A DNA stretch of 64,000 bases from Candidatus Terasakiella magnetica (GCF_900093605.1 NZ_FLYE01000034.1:214100-278099), one strand, 5' to 3'. Positions 1 through 9,310 are shown, counted from the first letter of the stretch. Notes: generated by a model not told the origin, from the letters alone. Numbers and translations: made by a program.

Positions 1-1259
1 TCCTTAAAGGGATTAACCCGGGCCAGATGGTCATCAAGATCGTACATGACTGTATGGTCGAGATGCTCGGTTCTGAAGAAACTGCCATTAATTTAAAAGC
101 CGTTCCCCCTGTCGCCATTTTGATGGTGGGTTTGCAAGGTGCGGGTAAAACCACCACCTCTGCCAAGATCGGCCTGATGCTCAAGAAGAAAGAGCGTAAG
201 AAAGTCTTACTGGCCAGCCTTGATATTTATCGCCCGGCCGCCCAGCAACAGCTTGAAGTCCTCGCCAAACAGGCCGAGTTGACATCGCTGCCCATCCTTT
301 TTGGTGAACAACCTGTTGCCATTGCCAAACGCGCCATGCAAGAGGGTAAAAAAGGCGGCTATGACGTCGTTATCCTTGATACGGCGGGTCGTTTACATAT
401 TGATGAAAAACTCATGGAAGAAGTCGCCAATGTGCGCGACGTTGCAAAACCGGCAGAGACCCTGCTGGTAACAGACGCCATGATGGGTCAAGACTCCGTC
501 AATGTGGCGAAAGAATTTAACGAGAAGATCGGTATCACCGGTATCGCGCTGACCCGTGTGGACGGTGATGCACGCGGTGGTGCGGCCCTTTCCATGAAGG
601 AAATCACAGGCGCGCCGATCAAGATCATGGGTATTGGTGAAAAGATCGATGAGATCGAAGCCTTCCATGCAGATCGTGTTGCCAGCCGAATCCTTGGCAT
701 GGGCGATGTGGTTTCTCTGGTTGAAAAAGCCCAGGAAACCATTGAACAAGATAAAGCCGAAGAGCTTGCCAAACGTGTGATGAAGGGTCAGTTCACCCTT
801 GAAGACATGCTTGAGCAACTCAACCAAATTCGTAAAATGGGTGATATTGACGGCCTGCTGGGCATGTTGCCGGGCATTGGCAAGATGAAAAAGCAACTGG
901 CAGAAGCCAAAGTGGACGACAAGATGATTGCACGTCAGCAAGCTGTCATCCTGTCCATGACCATCAAAGAACGTCAAAACCCTAAAATTATTAAGGCATC
1001 GCGCCGCCAGCGTATCGCGGCAGGCTGCGGCCTCACAGTTCAGGACGTGAACAAGCTGTTGAAGCAATATCAACAGACTGCCAGCGTCATGAAAAAAGTC
1101 GGAAAGATGAATAAAAAAGGTCTGCTCGGCAAAATGGGCGCCATGATGGGCGGTCCCGGTGGTGGTATGCCACCAGGCGGCTTGCAAGGCATGCCCGGAT
1201 TGGACGGGCTTGGCGGACAAGGTGGATTACCACCGGGCCTGCCACCGTTCAAAAAGTGA
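1..1259 (+). CDS. ffh: Signal recognition particle protein Ffh (5' end outside window)
   Basis: GTPase subunit of the signal recognition particle, which binds 4.5S RNA and delivers nascent membrane proteins to FtsY. The reading frame is open to the window edge: codons from base 3 read LKGINPGQ before the first internal ATG at 27. The start and roughly 80-90 residues of the N domain are therefore missing. Visible in order are the P-loop GLQGAGKTTT, DTAGR, the TRVDGDARGG region, and the M domain with the RNA-binding stretch around ASRRQRIAAGCG. A Gly/Pro/Met-rich tail (MGGPGGGMPPGG) follows. It is first in a run of translation genes with rpsP 68 bp downstream. Confidence 0.97.
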   Translation, partial: LKGINPGQMVIKIVHDCMVEMLGSEETAINLKAVPPVAILMVGLQGAGKTTTSAKIGLMLKKKERKKVLLASLDIYRPAAQQQLEVLAKQAELTSLPILFGEQPVAIAKRAMQEGKKGGYDVVILDTAGRLHIDEKLMEEVANVRDVAKPAETLLVTDAMMGQDSVNVAKEFNEKIGITGIALTRVDGDARGGAALSMKEITGAPIKIMGIGEKIDEIEAFHADRVASRILGMGDVVSLVEKAQETIEQDKAEELAKRVMKGQFTLEDMLEQLNQIRKMGDIDGLLGMLPGIGKMKKQLAEAKVDDKMIARQQAVILSMTIKERQNPKIIKASRRQRIAAGCGLTVQDVNKLLKQYQQTASVMKKVGKMNKKGLLGKMGAMMGGPGGGMPPGGLQGMPGLDGLGGQGGLPPGLPPFKK

Positions 1260-1327
1260 AGACCTTCTGACTTTGAATTTTCGATTTAACCCTTTGTAGA
1301 AACCCAAACCATAGGAAAGACCAACAC

Positions 1328-1756
1328 ATGGCTCTTACAATCCGTTTGGCACGTGGCGGGGCTAAAAAGCGCCCGTTTTACCGTATCGTAGTTGCAGATA
1401 AGCGCATGCCGCGCGATGGCCGTTTCATCGAGAAACTGGGCACATACAACCCGATGCTTGCTAAAGACGACGAAAACCGCGTTGTAATGAATGCAGAGCG
1501 CGTTGATTACTGGCTCGGCGAAGGCGCTCAGCCTTCTGACCGCGTTCTTCGTTTCTTGGTTGCTGCTGGCAAAGCTGAACGCAGCATTCCACAGCAAACT
1601 AAAAAAGCTGAACAGTCTGAAAAGACTAAAATGCGTATCGAAGAAAAAGCTGAAAAAGTTCGTGAAGCTGAAGAAGCTGCTAAAGCTGCTGCTGAAGAAG
1701 CCGCTGCTGAAGCTGCTGCGGCCGAAGAAGCTCCAGCAGAAGCTGCTGAAGCCTAA
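1328..1756 (+). CDS. rpsP: 30S ribosomal protein S16 with long Ala/Glu C-terminal extension
   Basis: Small-subunit ribosomal protein S16, required for 30S assembly. The first ~85 residues match the family (start [11 protein letters not shown], then [10 protein letters not shown] and KLGTYNP). The protein is 142 aa against about 82 in E. coli. The extra ~55 residues are almost only Ala, Glu and Lys, encoded by repetitive gct/gaa codons, and are probably helical or disordered. Such tails are known in alphaproteobacterial S16. The gene sits between ffh and rimM, the standard order. The ATG is preceded by 'aggaaag'. Confidence 0.97.
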   Translation: MALTIRLARGGAKKRPFYRIVVADKRMPRDGRFIEKLGTYNPMLAKDDENRVVMNAERVDYWLGEGAQPSDRVLRFLVAAGKAERSIPQQTKKAEQSEKTKMRIEEKAEKVREAEEAAKAAAEEAAAEAAAAEEAPAEAAEA

Positions 1757-1802
1757 GCTTTCTTTGGAATATTCTTGTTTTTTGTAATTGAGTTTCAAAC
1801 CC

Positions 1803-2405
1803 ATGTCATCCAACACACATAACCCAGACAAAGATCAGGAACGTGTATGCGTTGCGGCCTTTTCGTCTGCCCATGGTGTCAGCGGTGCCTTGCGTTTGAA
1901 AAGCTTTACAGAAAACCCTGATGATGTTGCCGAATTCAGCATTCTTCAAAGCGAAGATGCCTCAAAAACCTATGACGTTGAAGTTGTCAGCCATACAGGC
2001 AAAGGCGAATTGATTGTCAAGGTTGCAGGTGTCGATGGCCGCGATGCTGCTGAGTTGCTTAAAGGCGAACGTCTCTATGTTTCTCGCAAAGAACTTCCCG
2101 ATGCAGGCGATGAGGAATTTTACCACGCGGATTTGATCGGTCTTACGGTCAAAACCAGCAGCGGTAAATCCCTTGGAACTGTGCGTGCGGTGTTTGATTT
2201 CGGTGCGGGTGACATGCTGGAAATTCTGCCCAAAGAGGGTGCCCTGATTATGGTGCCGTTCACCAAGGCAATTGTTCCGATTGTGGATATTGAAAAAGGG
2301 CGAGTGATCGTCGATCCACCTGAAGGACTGTTGCCAGAAGAAAAGAAAAAGAAGAAAAAACGCAAGAAAGTCAAAAAGGATACAGCAAAAGAGGGCGATC
2401 AATGA
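1803..2405 (+). CDS. rimM: Ribosome maturation factor RimM with Lys-rich tail
   Basis: Assembly factor for the 30S head. The N-terminal RimM barrel begins at [21 protein letters not shown], and a PRC-barrel-like C-terminal half follows (DLIGLTV, then [10 protein letters not shown]). About 200 aa, slightly longer than usual because of a strongly basic tail (runs of Lys/Arg over the last ~22 residues). I chose ATG 1803. A TTG at 1788 in the same frame would add five residues, and neither has a strong ribosome binding site. The stop overlaps the trmD start by 4 bases (ATGA), implying translational coupling. Confidence 0.93.
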   Translation: MSSNTHNPDKDQERVCVAAFSSAHGVSGALRLKSFTENPDDVAEFSILQSEDASKTYDVEVVSHTGKGELIVKVAGVDGRDAAELLKGERLYVSRKELPDAGDEEFYHADLIGLTVKTSSGKSLGTVRAVFDFGAGDMLEILPKEGALIMVPFTKAIVPIVDIEKGRVIVDPPEGLLPEEKKKKKKRKKVKKDTAKEGDQ

Positions 2406-3130
2406 GCCCGCAATTGCTGCCTTGGACCGCTTGTGTTTTGACACTTTTTCCTGAAATGTTTCCGGGTGTACTCGGACATTCATTGGTGGGACGCGCCATG
2501 AGCGAAGGCCGCTGGTCACTGGATACCATCCAGATCCGCGATTTCGCCCATGATAAACATAAGACAGTGGATGATACCCCCTGTGGTGGTGGTGCCGGAT
2601 TAGTGATGCGCCCTGATGTGGTCGCAGATGGTTTGGAAGAGGCTGTAAAGCGTTTTCCCTTGGCCAAAAAGGTGTTTCTAACACCGCGTGGCAAACCCTT
2701 AACTCAAAGCAAAGTGCGCGAACTGGCCCAAGGCCCGGGTGTGATCTTGCTCTGTGGTCGCTATGAAGGGATCGATCAACGTGTTCTTGATGAACATGAT
2801 GATATGGAAGAAATAAGCATTGGAGACTATGTTTTGAATGGGGGCGAATCTGCTGCAACCGTGTTAATGGAAGCCTGCGTGCGACTGTTACCCGGTGTGA
2901 TCGGCAAGGAAGCCAGCCATGAAGACGAAAGCTTTGAAGCCGGACTTTTGGAATACCCCCATTACACACGTCCGCGTGTGTGGCGCGGGCGCGAAGTTCC
3001 CGAAACGCTTCTCTCAGGTCATCACGAGAAAATTCTGACTTGGCGTAAAAACCAAGCCCGACGCATTACACAGGAACGCCGCCCTGATTTATGGGCAGCC
3101 TACTGTGAGCAAACCAAAGGAAGTGCCTGA
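2402..3130 (+). CDS. trmD: tRNA (guanine-37-N1)-methyltransferase
   Basis: SPOUT-class enzyme that methylates G37 of tRNAs with S-adenosylmethionine and prevents frameshifting. 242 aa, normal length. Family motifs are visible: [10 protein letters not shown] near the N-terminus, [13 protein letters not shown], the knot region [12 protein letters not shown], and [11 protein letters not shown]. It overlaps rimM by 4 bp and is followed 51 bp later by rplS, the classic rpsP-rimM-trmD-rplS operon. A small inverted repeat (gtgcc...ggcac, 3123-3139) spans its stop codon. Confidence 0.97.
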   Translation: MSPQLLPWTACVLTLFPEMFPGVLGHSLVGRAMSEGRWSLDTIQIRDFAHDKHKTVDDTPCGGGAGLVMRPDVVADGLEEAVKRFPLAKKVFLTPRGKPLTQSKVRELAQGPGVILLCGRYEGIDQRVLDEHDDMEEISIGDYVLNGGESAATVLMEACVRLLPGVIGKEASHEDESFEAGLLEYPHYTRPRVWRGREVPETLLSGHHEKILTWRKNQARRITQERRPDLWAAYCEQTKGSA

Positions 3131-3181
3131 GATCGGCACCTCTCCATTTTTAGAGTTCAATCCTTTTAAAAGGTCGAGACC

Positions 3182-3544
3182 ATGAATATTGTAGAACAGC
3201 TCGGTAAAGAGCAAATCGCGAAGCAACAAGCTGAGCGTGAAATCCCAGAATTCGGTGCAGGTGACACGCTTCGTCTGCAAGTTAAAGTTAAAGAAGGCAA
3301 CCGTGAGCGCTTGCAGGCGTTTGAAGGTGTTTGTATTGCCCGTAAAAACGACGGTGTAAACTCTGCTTTCACACTACGTAAAATCTCTTTTGGTGAAGGC
3401 GTGGAACGTGTATTCCCACTTTACTCACCAAACTTGGCTGAGATCAAAGTTGTACGCCGCGGTGACGTTCGTCGCGCGAAACTGTACTACTTGCGTGGCC
3501 GCACAGGTAAAGCTGCCCGTATCGCTGAGAAGAAAGACTGGTAA
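3182..3544 (+). CDS. rplS: 50S ribosomal protein L19
   Basis: Large-subunit ribosomal protein L19, at the 30S/50S interface. 120 aa, family length. Typical motifs include [27 protein letters not shown] and the C-terminal [18 protein letters not shown]. Last gene of the rpsP operon. A 12-bp perfect palindrome (ccttttaaaagg, 3162-3173) lies in the leader just before the start, and two hairpins plus a terminator follow the stop. Confidence 0.98.
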   Translation: MNIVEQLGKEQIAKQQAEREIPEFGAGDTLRLQVKVKEGNRERLQAFEGVCIARKNDGVNSAFTLRKISFGEGVERVFPLYSPNLAEIKVVRRGDVRRAKLYYLRGRTGKAARIAEKKDW

Positions 3545-3575
3545 AAGAATGTTCCTGCATTTGGCGGGAACTTCC

Positions 3576-3599
3576 GGCTCTTTAATGTAACAAAGAGCC
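3576..3599 (+). other. Hairpin downstream of rplS
   Basis: Perfect 8-bp stem (ggctcttt / aaagagcc) with loop aatgtaac, about 30 bases after the rplS stop. No strong T run follows, so it is more likely an mRNA 3'-end stabiliser or weak pause site than the main terminator. Confidence 0.5.
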
Positions 3600-3648
3600 C
3601 CATTTCTCTCGGCCTTGCTGGTATTTGCCGTCAAAGCCATTGTTGGAC

Positions 3649-3704
3649 AACGCCGTATCCTTTGCTCACATGTCGAGCGTGAAGGATGCGGCGTTTCCTT
3701 TTTT
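3649..3704 (+). terminator. Terminator of the rpsP-rplS operon
   Basis: 14-bp stem (aacgccgtatcctt / aaggatgcggcgtt, one G-T pair) with an inner gctc/gagc helix, followed by tttccttttttac. This is a Rho-independent terminator shape. Confidence 0.8.
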
Positions 3705-3713
3705 ACAACACAT

Positions 3714-3742
3714 AAAAAAATCCCCGCTTCTGAGCGAGGATA
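3714..3742 (-). terminator. Terminator of the S24 repressor gene
   Basis: Read on the minus strand: stem atcctcgct / agcggggat (one mismatch), loop caga, then a run of T. It lies about 30 bases after the repressor stop and is back to back with the rplS terminator. Confidence 0.75.
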
Positions 3743-3773
3743 TTAAATTTGAAATCGAAAAACCCAAACAGGC

Positions 3774-4433
3774 CTAAGAGACCGTTTTACTCACCCAGAG
3801 TATCCGCCCGATCACATCAAGATGATCAAACTCACTGCATTCAATACGATGAGGGGGATAAAGGTTTTTATTGTCACTGACAATTTCAAGCCCGTTGAGC
3901 ACATTGACCAGACGTTTGATCTTAATATGATCTTTGAAGATAAAAGCAAAAAGCCCATCATTGACATTTTTCTGTGCGCGATCCACAAGAACGAAATCAC
4001 CATCACTCATGGTTGGGTCCATCGAATCGCCTTGCACTTCAAGCACGCATAACTGGTCAAACTGGTCATGATCACAGAGTTTCTCCAAAAAACTTCTGGA
4101 AAAAGGCATATGATCACACAGACCTAAGCGCTCATGATGATCTTTTTTTTCTGTAATCGACGTGTCACTCACCAGTGCGATTTGGACCGTATCAAAATTC
4201 TCTTCAAAATGAGCGCCCAACTTTTGCTTTGGCTTTGAGCCTGTCACAATCCAGTCAATCGTCACACCTGCAGCCTGTGCAATCGCAGAGATACCAATGA
4301 TTTTGGGCTCACTTGAACCTGCAAGCCAGTTTGCAAAAGTACGTTCTGACACGCCTGATTTTTCACATAAGGCACGGTTTCCACCGCACTCTTTTGCTAT
4401 TTCTTTCAAACGGATTTGAAGATGTTCAGTCAA
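3774..4433 (-). CDS. LexA/CI-like transcriptional repressor with S24 peptidase domain
   Basis: Predicted DNA-binding repressor that can self-cleave. N-terminal helix-turn-helix (about residues 5-60; NRALCEKSGVSERTFANWL), then a linker and a LexA/UmuD-type S24 domain with the Ser in VQGDSMDP (about residue 137) and the Lys in IKIKRL (about 173). Start choice: TTG 4433 has GGAG seven bases upstream, while the longer GTG start at 4466 (230 aa) has no binding site. It is transcribed away from a Ner-type gene across a 230-bp gap, the layout of the early control region of Mu-like phages. No transposase or structural genes follow. It could be domesticated or a phage relic. Confidence 0.85.
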   Translation of the reverse strand: MTEHLQIRLKEIAKECGGNRALCEKSGVSERTFANWLAGSSEPKIIGISAIAQAAGVTIDWIVTGSKPKQKLGAHFEENFDTVQIALVSDTSITEKKDHHERLGLCDHMPFSRSFLEKLCDHDQFDQLCVLEVQGDSMDPTMSDGDFVLVDRAQKNVNDGLFAFIFKDHIKIKRLVNVLNGLEIVSDNKNLYPPHRIECSEFDHLDVIGRILWVSKTVS

Positions 4434-4663
4434 AACTAGACTCCGTAAATGGGCGAGCCATGTCACATATGGGATACATCATAAAATACTAAATCGTCTA
4501 AAACGATAAAACCTCTAGATTTATTTTTCCCATATATGGCATACTCTTCAAGCGGGATGAAAAAATTGGTTGTCTCTTTCCAATCAAGGGGTTCCATCCC
4601 AATCGTGATAAATAACGCTCTAAAAAAACCGGCACTAAAACCGGTGACAGACTTGAGGAACGC
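4434..4663. promoter_or_regulatory. Divergent control region between the S24 repressor and ner-like genes
   Basis: AT-rich 230-bp interval that must hold both promoters. Candidate operators seen: the inverted repeat atcgt-ctaaa-acgat (4493-4507), the 10-bp palindrome ccatatatgg (4530-4539), a related catatgg word at 4466-4472, and repeated taaaac/ataaaac words. A small hairpin (accgg...ccggt, 4628-4645) lies in the ner leader. Which of these binds the repressor or Ner is not known. Confidence 0.5.
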
Positions 4664-4927
4664 ATGCCGTATTCAACAACCAGAACCTGTAACGCTCATC
4701 CTGAAGACGTTAAAGCCGAAGTCCGTAAAAAAGTCGGCTCAATGGCAGCGTTAGCACGCCAACATGGCGTGTCGGATTCCGTTGTACGTGCTGCCTTAAT
4801 CCGCCCTCAACCAACAGGTAACGCAATCATTGCAGAATGTTTAGATGTTCCCCTCCATGCCATTTGGCCGGAGTGGTACGGTGAAGACGATAAGCGCATT
4901 TTCCCCAAATCGACAGACAAAGCATAA
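4664..4927 (+). CDS. Ner/Nlp-family (Mu Ner-like) DNA-binding protein
   Basis: 87 aa. The central part resembles phage Mu Ner and the Nlp/SfsB family: HPEDV, then SMAALARQHGVSDSVVRAAL as the helix-turn-helix, then IIAECL and the family signature IWPEWY. In Mu, Ner represses early transcription and opposes the c repressor. ATG 4664 is preceded by gagga at 5-9 bases. It is divergent from the S24 repressor and followed by 437 bp with no gene, so the usual A/B transposition genes are absent. An overlapping frame from 4536 is a shadow. Confidence 0.85.
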   Translation: MPYSTTRTCNAHPEDVKAEVRKKVGSMAALARQHGVSDSVVRAALIRPQPTGNAIIAECLDVPLHAIWPEWYGEDDKRIFPKSTDKA

Positions 4928-5364
4928 ACTCACTAAAAGCTTTTTCCAAATGAGAAAGATCATTTTCTACAAAGAAATTGCTGCTTTCAACCTCAAGGAC
5001 ACATAGCGCCTTTACATTCAATTTATACGTTTTATCTTTGGTTTTTAATAATTCTAAACCTGATTTAGCTTCGGTAATTTAAAACGTCAAGTTCATCAAT
5101 TATAACCATAAATTTCTTACATCAGCTAAATTAGACTAACATAATATTGCAAAATATCAAAGCAATACATCCGATTCGCTTCATCAGATGTCTTTAGAGT
5201 AATTAATCTCTCCCCTACTTAATCAAAAAATCATTTTAAAACCCGCAAACTAGCGCCATCTATGTATAAAGTGCGTGACCTTTTGGCGCAAAACTTCTAT
5301 AGAAGGGGCGCATTTCATACATGTATTGATTATAGCAATCTGACTCATTCGGAGACTAACGACA
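4928..5364. other. 437-bp gene-free interval upstream of leuC
   Basis: AT-rich, no convincing gene on either strand. It contains the leuC promoter region and a 12-bp perfect palindrome cttctatagaag (5294-5305) flanked by gcgc on both sides (5287-5311), a plausible operator. I saw no run of leucine codons that would indicate a classical leader-peptide attenuator. The distal half, next to ner, may be degraded phage sequence. Confidence 0.45.
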
Positions 5365-6789
5365 ATGGGCAACCCCCGCACACTCTTTGACAAGATCTGG
5401 GACAACCATTTGATCGAAACTCAAGAAGACGGCACCAGCCTGATCTTCATCGATCGCCACATGGTTCACGAAGTAACCTCCCCGCAAGCCTTTGAAGGGC
5501 TACGCATGTCGGGTCGTAAGGTTCGTCATCCAGAACTCACCCTCGCTGTAGCTGACCACAACGTACCAACGTCTGATCGTTCAAACGGTATTGTGATTAC
5601 AAACGAAGAATCACGTGTTCAGGTTGAAGCACTTGAAACAAACGTAAAAGAATTCGGCGTTCCCTATTTCGCCATGGACGACCTGCGTCAAGGGGTTGTG
5701 CATATTGTGGGTCCTGAGCAAGGCTTTACCCTGCCCGGCGCGACAATTGTTTGTGGTGATAGCCACACAGCAACCCACGGTGCTTTTGGCTCCCTTGCCT
5801 TTGGTATCGGTACATCCGAAGTCGAACATGTTCTTGCCACGCAAACGTTGTTGCAGAAAAAATCCAAAAACATGGAAGTCCGTGTTGAAGGTGCCCTGCC
5901 AGAAGGCGTAACGGCAAAAGATTTGGTTTTAGCCATCATTGGTAAAATCGGTACCGCTGGCGGTACAGGCAGCGTAATTGAATTTACCGGTCAAGCCATC
6001 ATGGACCTTTCCATGGAAGGTCGTATGACAGTTTGTAACATGGCGATTGAAGGTGGCGCACGCGGTGGTCTTATCGCTGTTGACGACAAAACAATCGATT
6101 ATGTTCGCGGTCGTCCTATGTCACCAAAAGCCGCAGCTTTTGAAGCGGCTGAAAAATACTGGCGCACACTCACAACTGATGAAGGTGCCGTTTATGACGA
6201 AACCGTCATCATCAAAGCTGATGAGCTGGTGCCATATGTTACTTGGGGTACAAGCCCTGAAGATGCACTGCCGATTACTGCCACAGTTCCTTCACCTGCT
6301 GATGCGCCAAATGAAGGTAAAGCTGGTGCCATTGAACGTGCGTTAAACTACATGGGTCTTGAAGCGGGTACGCCGCTCAATGAAATCCCTGTAACGCGCG
6401 TGTTTATCGGGTCTTGTACAAACGGTCGTATTGAAGATTTACGCGCAGCTGCTGCTGTTGCCAAAGGCCGCAAAGTGGCTGAAGGCATGAATGCCATGGT
6501 TGTTCCAGGCTCTGGTCTGGTGAAAGAAATCGCTGAAGAAGAAGGTCTGGATCAGATTTTCACTGAGGCTGGTTTTGATTGGCGCGAAGCAGGTTGTTCC
6601 ATGTGTCTGGCGATGAATGATGATCGCTTGAGCCCGGGTGAGCGTTGTGCCTCAACCTCCAACCGTAACTTCGAAGGCCGTCAAGGTCGTGATTCTCGCA
6701 CCCATCTGGTCAGCCCTGAAATGGCGGCCGCTGCTGCCATCACAGGCAAGCTCACAGATGTTCGCGAACTGTTGAAAGAGGGGAACTAA
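5365..6789 (+). CDS. leuC: 3-isopropylmalate dehydratase large subunit
   Basis: Isomerises 2-isopropylmalate to 3-isopropylmalate together with LeuD in leucine biosynthesis. Aconitase-family catalytic domains with the [4Fe-4S] ligands Cys351 (FIGSCTNG), Cys411 and Cys414 ([10 protein letters not shown]). Other motifs are [17 protein letters not shown] near the N-terminus and [12 protein letters not shown]. 474 aa, normal. GGAG lies 10 bases before the ATG. leuD follows after 4 bp, as one transcript. Confidence 0.98.
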   Translation: MGNPRTLFDKIWDNHLIETQEDGTSLIFIDRHMVHEVTSPQAFEGLRMSGRKVRHPELTLAVADHNVPTSDRSNGIVITNEESRVQVEALETNVKEFGVPYFAMDDLRQGVVHIVGPEQGFTLPGATIVCGDSHTATHGAFGSLAFGIGTSEVEHVLATQTLLQKKSKNMEVRVEGALPEGVTAKDLVLAIIGKIGTAGGTGSVIEFTGQAIMDLSMEGRMTVCNMAIEGGARGGLIAVDDKTIDYVRGRPMSPKAAAFEAAEKYWRTLTTDEGAVYDETVIIKADELVPYVTWGTSPEDALPITATVPSPADAPNEGKAGAIERALNYMGLEAGTPLNEIPVTRVFIGSCTNGRIEDLRAAAAVAKGRKVAEGMNAMVVPGSGLVKEIAEEEGLDQIFTEAGFDWREAGCSMCLAMNDDRLSPGERCASTSNRNFEGRQGRDSRTHLVSPEMAAAAAITGKLTDVRELLKEGN

Positions 6790-6793
6790 GACC

Positions 6794-7402
6794 ATGGAAA
6801 AGTTCACCACATTAACCGGTATTGCAGCACCTATGCCGTTGATCAACATCGATACCGATATGATCATCCCAAAACTGTTCTTAAAAACCATCAAACGTTC
6901 TGGCCTTGGTGCCAACCTGTTTGACGAAATGCGTTTTAATCAAGACGGTTCTGAAAAAGCTGATTTTGTTCTTAATAAAGAGCCTTATCGCAAAGCCCAG
7001 ATCATCGTTGCGGGCGACAACTTTGGTTGTGGTTCCAGCCGCGAGCATGCCCCTTGGGCCATCGCGGATTTTGGTATCCGTTGTGTGATTTCCACAAGCT
7101 TTGCCGATATCTTCCATAACAACTGTTTTAAAAATGGTATCTTGCCGATCAGACTGCCAAAAGCAGATGTTGATCGCTTGATGGAACAGGCTTCTAACGG
7201 TGCAAACGCCACCATCACCATCGATCTGGAAAACCAGAAAATCGAAGGTGCGGGTGACGCCATTGAATTCAACGTTGATCCATTTCGCAAGTCTTGCTTG
7301 CTAGAAGGTCTCGATGATGTTGGTCTTACCCTTAAAAAAGAAGATAAGATCAACGCCTTCGAAGACAGCTACAAGCAGTCTATGCCTTGGATGGCGCGTT
7401 AA
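6794..7402 (+). CDS. leuD: 3-isopropylmalate dehydratase small subunit
   Basis: Swivelling-domain partner of LeuC. 202 aa, normal for the longer LeuD type. Motifs: [16 protein letters not shown], the active-site loop [16 protein letters not shown] and [14 protein letters not shown]. Four bases after leuC and followed by a strong terminator, so leuB is transcribed separately or by read-through. Confidence 0.98.
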   Translation: MEKFTTLTGIAAPMPLINIDTDMIIPKLFLKTIKRSGLGANLFDEMRFNQDGSEKADFVLNKEPYRKAQIIVAGDNFGCGSSREHAPWAIADFGIRCVISTSFADIFHNNCFKNGILPIRLPKADVDRLMEQASNGANATITIDLENQKIEGAGDAIEFNVDPFRKSCLLEGLDDVGLTLKKEDKINAFEDSYKQSMPWMAR

Positions 7403-7413
7403 TTAAAGCATTG

Positions 7414-7444
7414 TGCCCCTCGTGAAAGCGGGGGGCCTTTTTTA
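7414..7444 (+). terminator. Terminator after leuCD
   Basis: GC-rich stem gcccc(tcg) / (gcg)ggggc with a short loop, followed by a T-rich tract (ccttttttta). It lies between leuD and leuB. Confidence 0.75.
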
Positions 7445-7453
7445 TATTGTGAG

Positions 7454-7473
7454 GTCCCTGTTTTGACAGGGAC
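7454..7473 (+). other. Hairpin in the leuB leader
   Basis: Perfect 7-bp stem gtccctg / cagggac with loop ttttga, ending 23 bases before the leuB ATG. No T run follows, so it may stabilise the leader or affect ribosome access to the aaggga binding site at about 7484. Confidence 0.45.
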
Positions 7474-7496
7474 ATATTTGTTTAAGGGATTTCAAT

Positions 7497-8606
7497 ATGT
7501 CCGACGCTAAAAATCTATTGTTCTTGCCGGGTGATGGCATTGGTCCAGAAGTTATGGGTCAGGTTCGCAAAATCATCGAATGGCTGACAAAAAACCGTTC
7601 TGTAAACTTCAACCTGTCTGAAGGCCTTGTGGGTGGTGCCTGTTACGAAGCACATAAATGCGCTGTAACCGATGAAACCGTTCAAGACGCTATGGATGCA
7701 GATGCGGTTATGCTCGGCGCTGTTGGTGGCCCACAGTGGGATAATGTTGAGCGTCACGCCCGCCCAGAAGCTGGCCTTTTGCGTCTTCGCAAAGAAATGG
7801 ACCTATTTGCCAACTTGCGTCCGGCTGTTGTGTTTGACGCGCTTGTGGATAGTTCCACACTGAAAAACGAAATCGTTCAGGGCTTGGATATCATGATTCT
7901 GCGCGAACTGACTTCAGGTGTGTATTTTGGCGAACCACGCGGTGTTGAAGACCTGCCCGGTGGCGGTCAAAAAGGGTTTGATACCCAAGTTTACACCGAT
8001 GCAGAAATTATCCGTGCAGCCCATGTTGCCTTTGATTTGGCAAAAAAACGCGGCGGCAAGGTTCACAGCGTTGAAAAAGCCAACGTGATGGAATCTGGTA
8101 AGTTCTGGCGCGAAGTCGTAACAAAACTACACGCAGAACAATATAGCGATATTAAGCTTGAGCATATGTATGCTGATAACTGCGCCATGCAGTTGGTGCG
8201 TAACCCAAAACAGTTTGACGTGATCCTCACAGATAACCTGTTTGGTGATCTGCTTTCTGATTGCGCTGCCATGTTGACAGGTTCACTCGGTATGCTGCCA
8301 TCTGCCTCTTTATCCGGTAAGGATGAAAACGGCAAAGTACGCGCCATGTACGAACCCGTACACGGTTCTGCCCCGGATATTGCGGGTCAAGATTTGGCAA
8401 ACCCATTGGCAACCATCCTGTCCTTCTCCATGTGTTTGCGCTACAGCTTTAACATGGCGGCAGAAGCTGACCTGTTGGACCAAGGCGTTCAAAATGTGTT
8501 GGGTGCTGGCGTGCGTACAGGCGATATCATGCAAGACGGCATGAAAGCCATCGGCTGTGCTGCCATGGGTGATGCGCTGATTGCTGAGCTTGATAAGCTG
8601 GTATAA
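7497..8606 (+). CDS. leuB: 3-isopropylmalate dehydrogenase
   Basis: NAD-dependent oxidative decarboxylation of 3-isopropylmalate, the third committed leucine step. Isocitrate/isopropylmalate dehydrogenase fold, 369 aa. Motifs: [62 protein letters not shown] and [12 protein letters not shown]. It starts 94 bp after leuD with its own binding site and ends at a bidirectional terminator. Confidence 0.98.
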   Translation: MSDAKNLLFLPGDGIGPEVMGQVRKIIEWLTKNRSVNFNLSEGLVGGACYEAHKCAVTDETVQDAMDADAVMLGAVGGPQWDNVERHARPEAGLLRLRKEMDLFANLRPAVVFDALVDSSTLKNEIVQGLDIMILRELTSGVYFGEPRGVEDLPGGGQKGFDTQVYTDAEIIRAAHVAFDLAKKRGGKVHSVEKANVMESGKFWREVVTKLHAEQYSDIKLEHMYADNCAMQLVRNPKQFDVILTDNLFGDLLSDCAAMLTGSLGMLPSASLSGKDENGKVRAMYEPVHGSAPDIAGQDLANPLATILSFSMCLRYSFNMAAEADLLDQGVQNVLGAGVRTGDIMQDGMKAIGCAAMGDALIAELDKLV

Positions 8607-8627
8607 CATCCGCTTTTAAAGACAAAA

Positions 8628-8668
8628 GAAAAGGGCTTGATGATTTATCTCATCAGGCCCTTTTTTTA
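8628..8668. terminator. Bidirectional terminator between leuB and the 8690 gene
   Basis: 13-bp stem aagggcttgatga / tcatcaggccctt (one G-T pair), loop tttatc, with an A-rich left flank and T7 on the right. It can serve both converging genes. Confidence 0.85.
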
Positions 8669-8689
8669 TATTTTATGCAAAGAAGAAGA

Positions 8690-9181
8690 TTAAATCTTGC
8701 GCCCTATTGCGCGCAGCATTTCTTCTAAATCTTGCCAGGCTGAACGAATGGCATGATCAGCCTCATCTGAATGACCATCGGCAAAATAGGCAATCAATGC
8801 TTCTGCCAACTCTAAAAGCTTTTCATGCTGATCCTTGTTTTCTGCTTCCCCATCAACAGAACGGAATAAAAAGCGGCTGAGCTGCTCACATAAGGTGTCA
8901 GACGTATTGCCCATACTGGCAATATCAAACACATGGCATAACATGGCAAAGCGGCTGGCAGCCCGGCGTTGCAAGCTATAGGCATCGTGCAGGCCGATAC
9001 GTTCTTGTAAATGTTCTTTTTCTTCTGTTAAGCGTTTGATCTCAGCATCATCTTGACCTTCCATGGATTTATTGAAATCCACTTCCAGCTTCATCACTTC
9101 CGTTTCTGTGCGTTTGACTTCTTCAGCGGCCCAGTCAAGCTCGTGCTTAATTTCAGCAATAAGATGCTTATCAGTTGACAT
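8690..9181 (-). CDS. Uncharacterised coiled-coil protein
   Basis: 163 aa, no family recognised. The first ~75 residues are highly charged with heptad-like spacing (ELDWAAEEVKRTETEVMKLE, then LTEEKEHLQERI) and predict a coiled coil. The C-terminal half is helical and contains two Cys (LCHVF, TLCEQL). No signal peptide or membrane segment, so probably cytoplasmic. Divergent from the SDR gene across 129 bp and convergent with leuB, so it appears to be a single-gene unit. Confidence 0.75.
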   Translation of the reverse strand: MSTDKHLIAEIKHELDWAAEEVKRTETEVMKLEVDFNKSMEGQDDAEIKRLTEEKEHLQERIGLHDAYSLQRRAASRFAMLCHVFDIASMGNTSDTLCEQLSRFLFRSVDGEAENKDQHEKLLELAEALIAYFADGHSDEADHAIRSAWQDLEEMLRAIGRKI

Positions 9182-9310
9182 TATTGTTATCCCAATCGTT
9201 ATCGTTTTTTACAGTCTAACAGAGACTTAAATAAAAATCATTACGATTGCGAAGGCTAAATGTATCACCTATTTTAGGCAAATGTATCAATTGAAATTAA
9301 AAAGGGCGTC

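Noticed and set aside
1260..1327. Possible 4.5S or other small RNA near ffh
   Set aside because: The space between ffh and rpsP is only 68 bases and shows no SRP Alu/domain IV signature.
4536..4754. 72-aa plus-strand frame overlapping the ner-like gene
   Set aside because: Different frame from ner, low-complexity Lys/Pro composition, no binding site; the ner frame has family motifs.
4827..5021. 64-aa frame on the minus strand containing ALCVLEV, similar to LCVLEV in the S24 repressor
   Set aside because: It overlaps the ner-like gene on the opposite strand, has no ribosome binding site, and the similarity covers only a few residues. Most likely chance.
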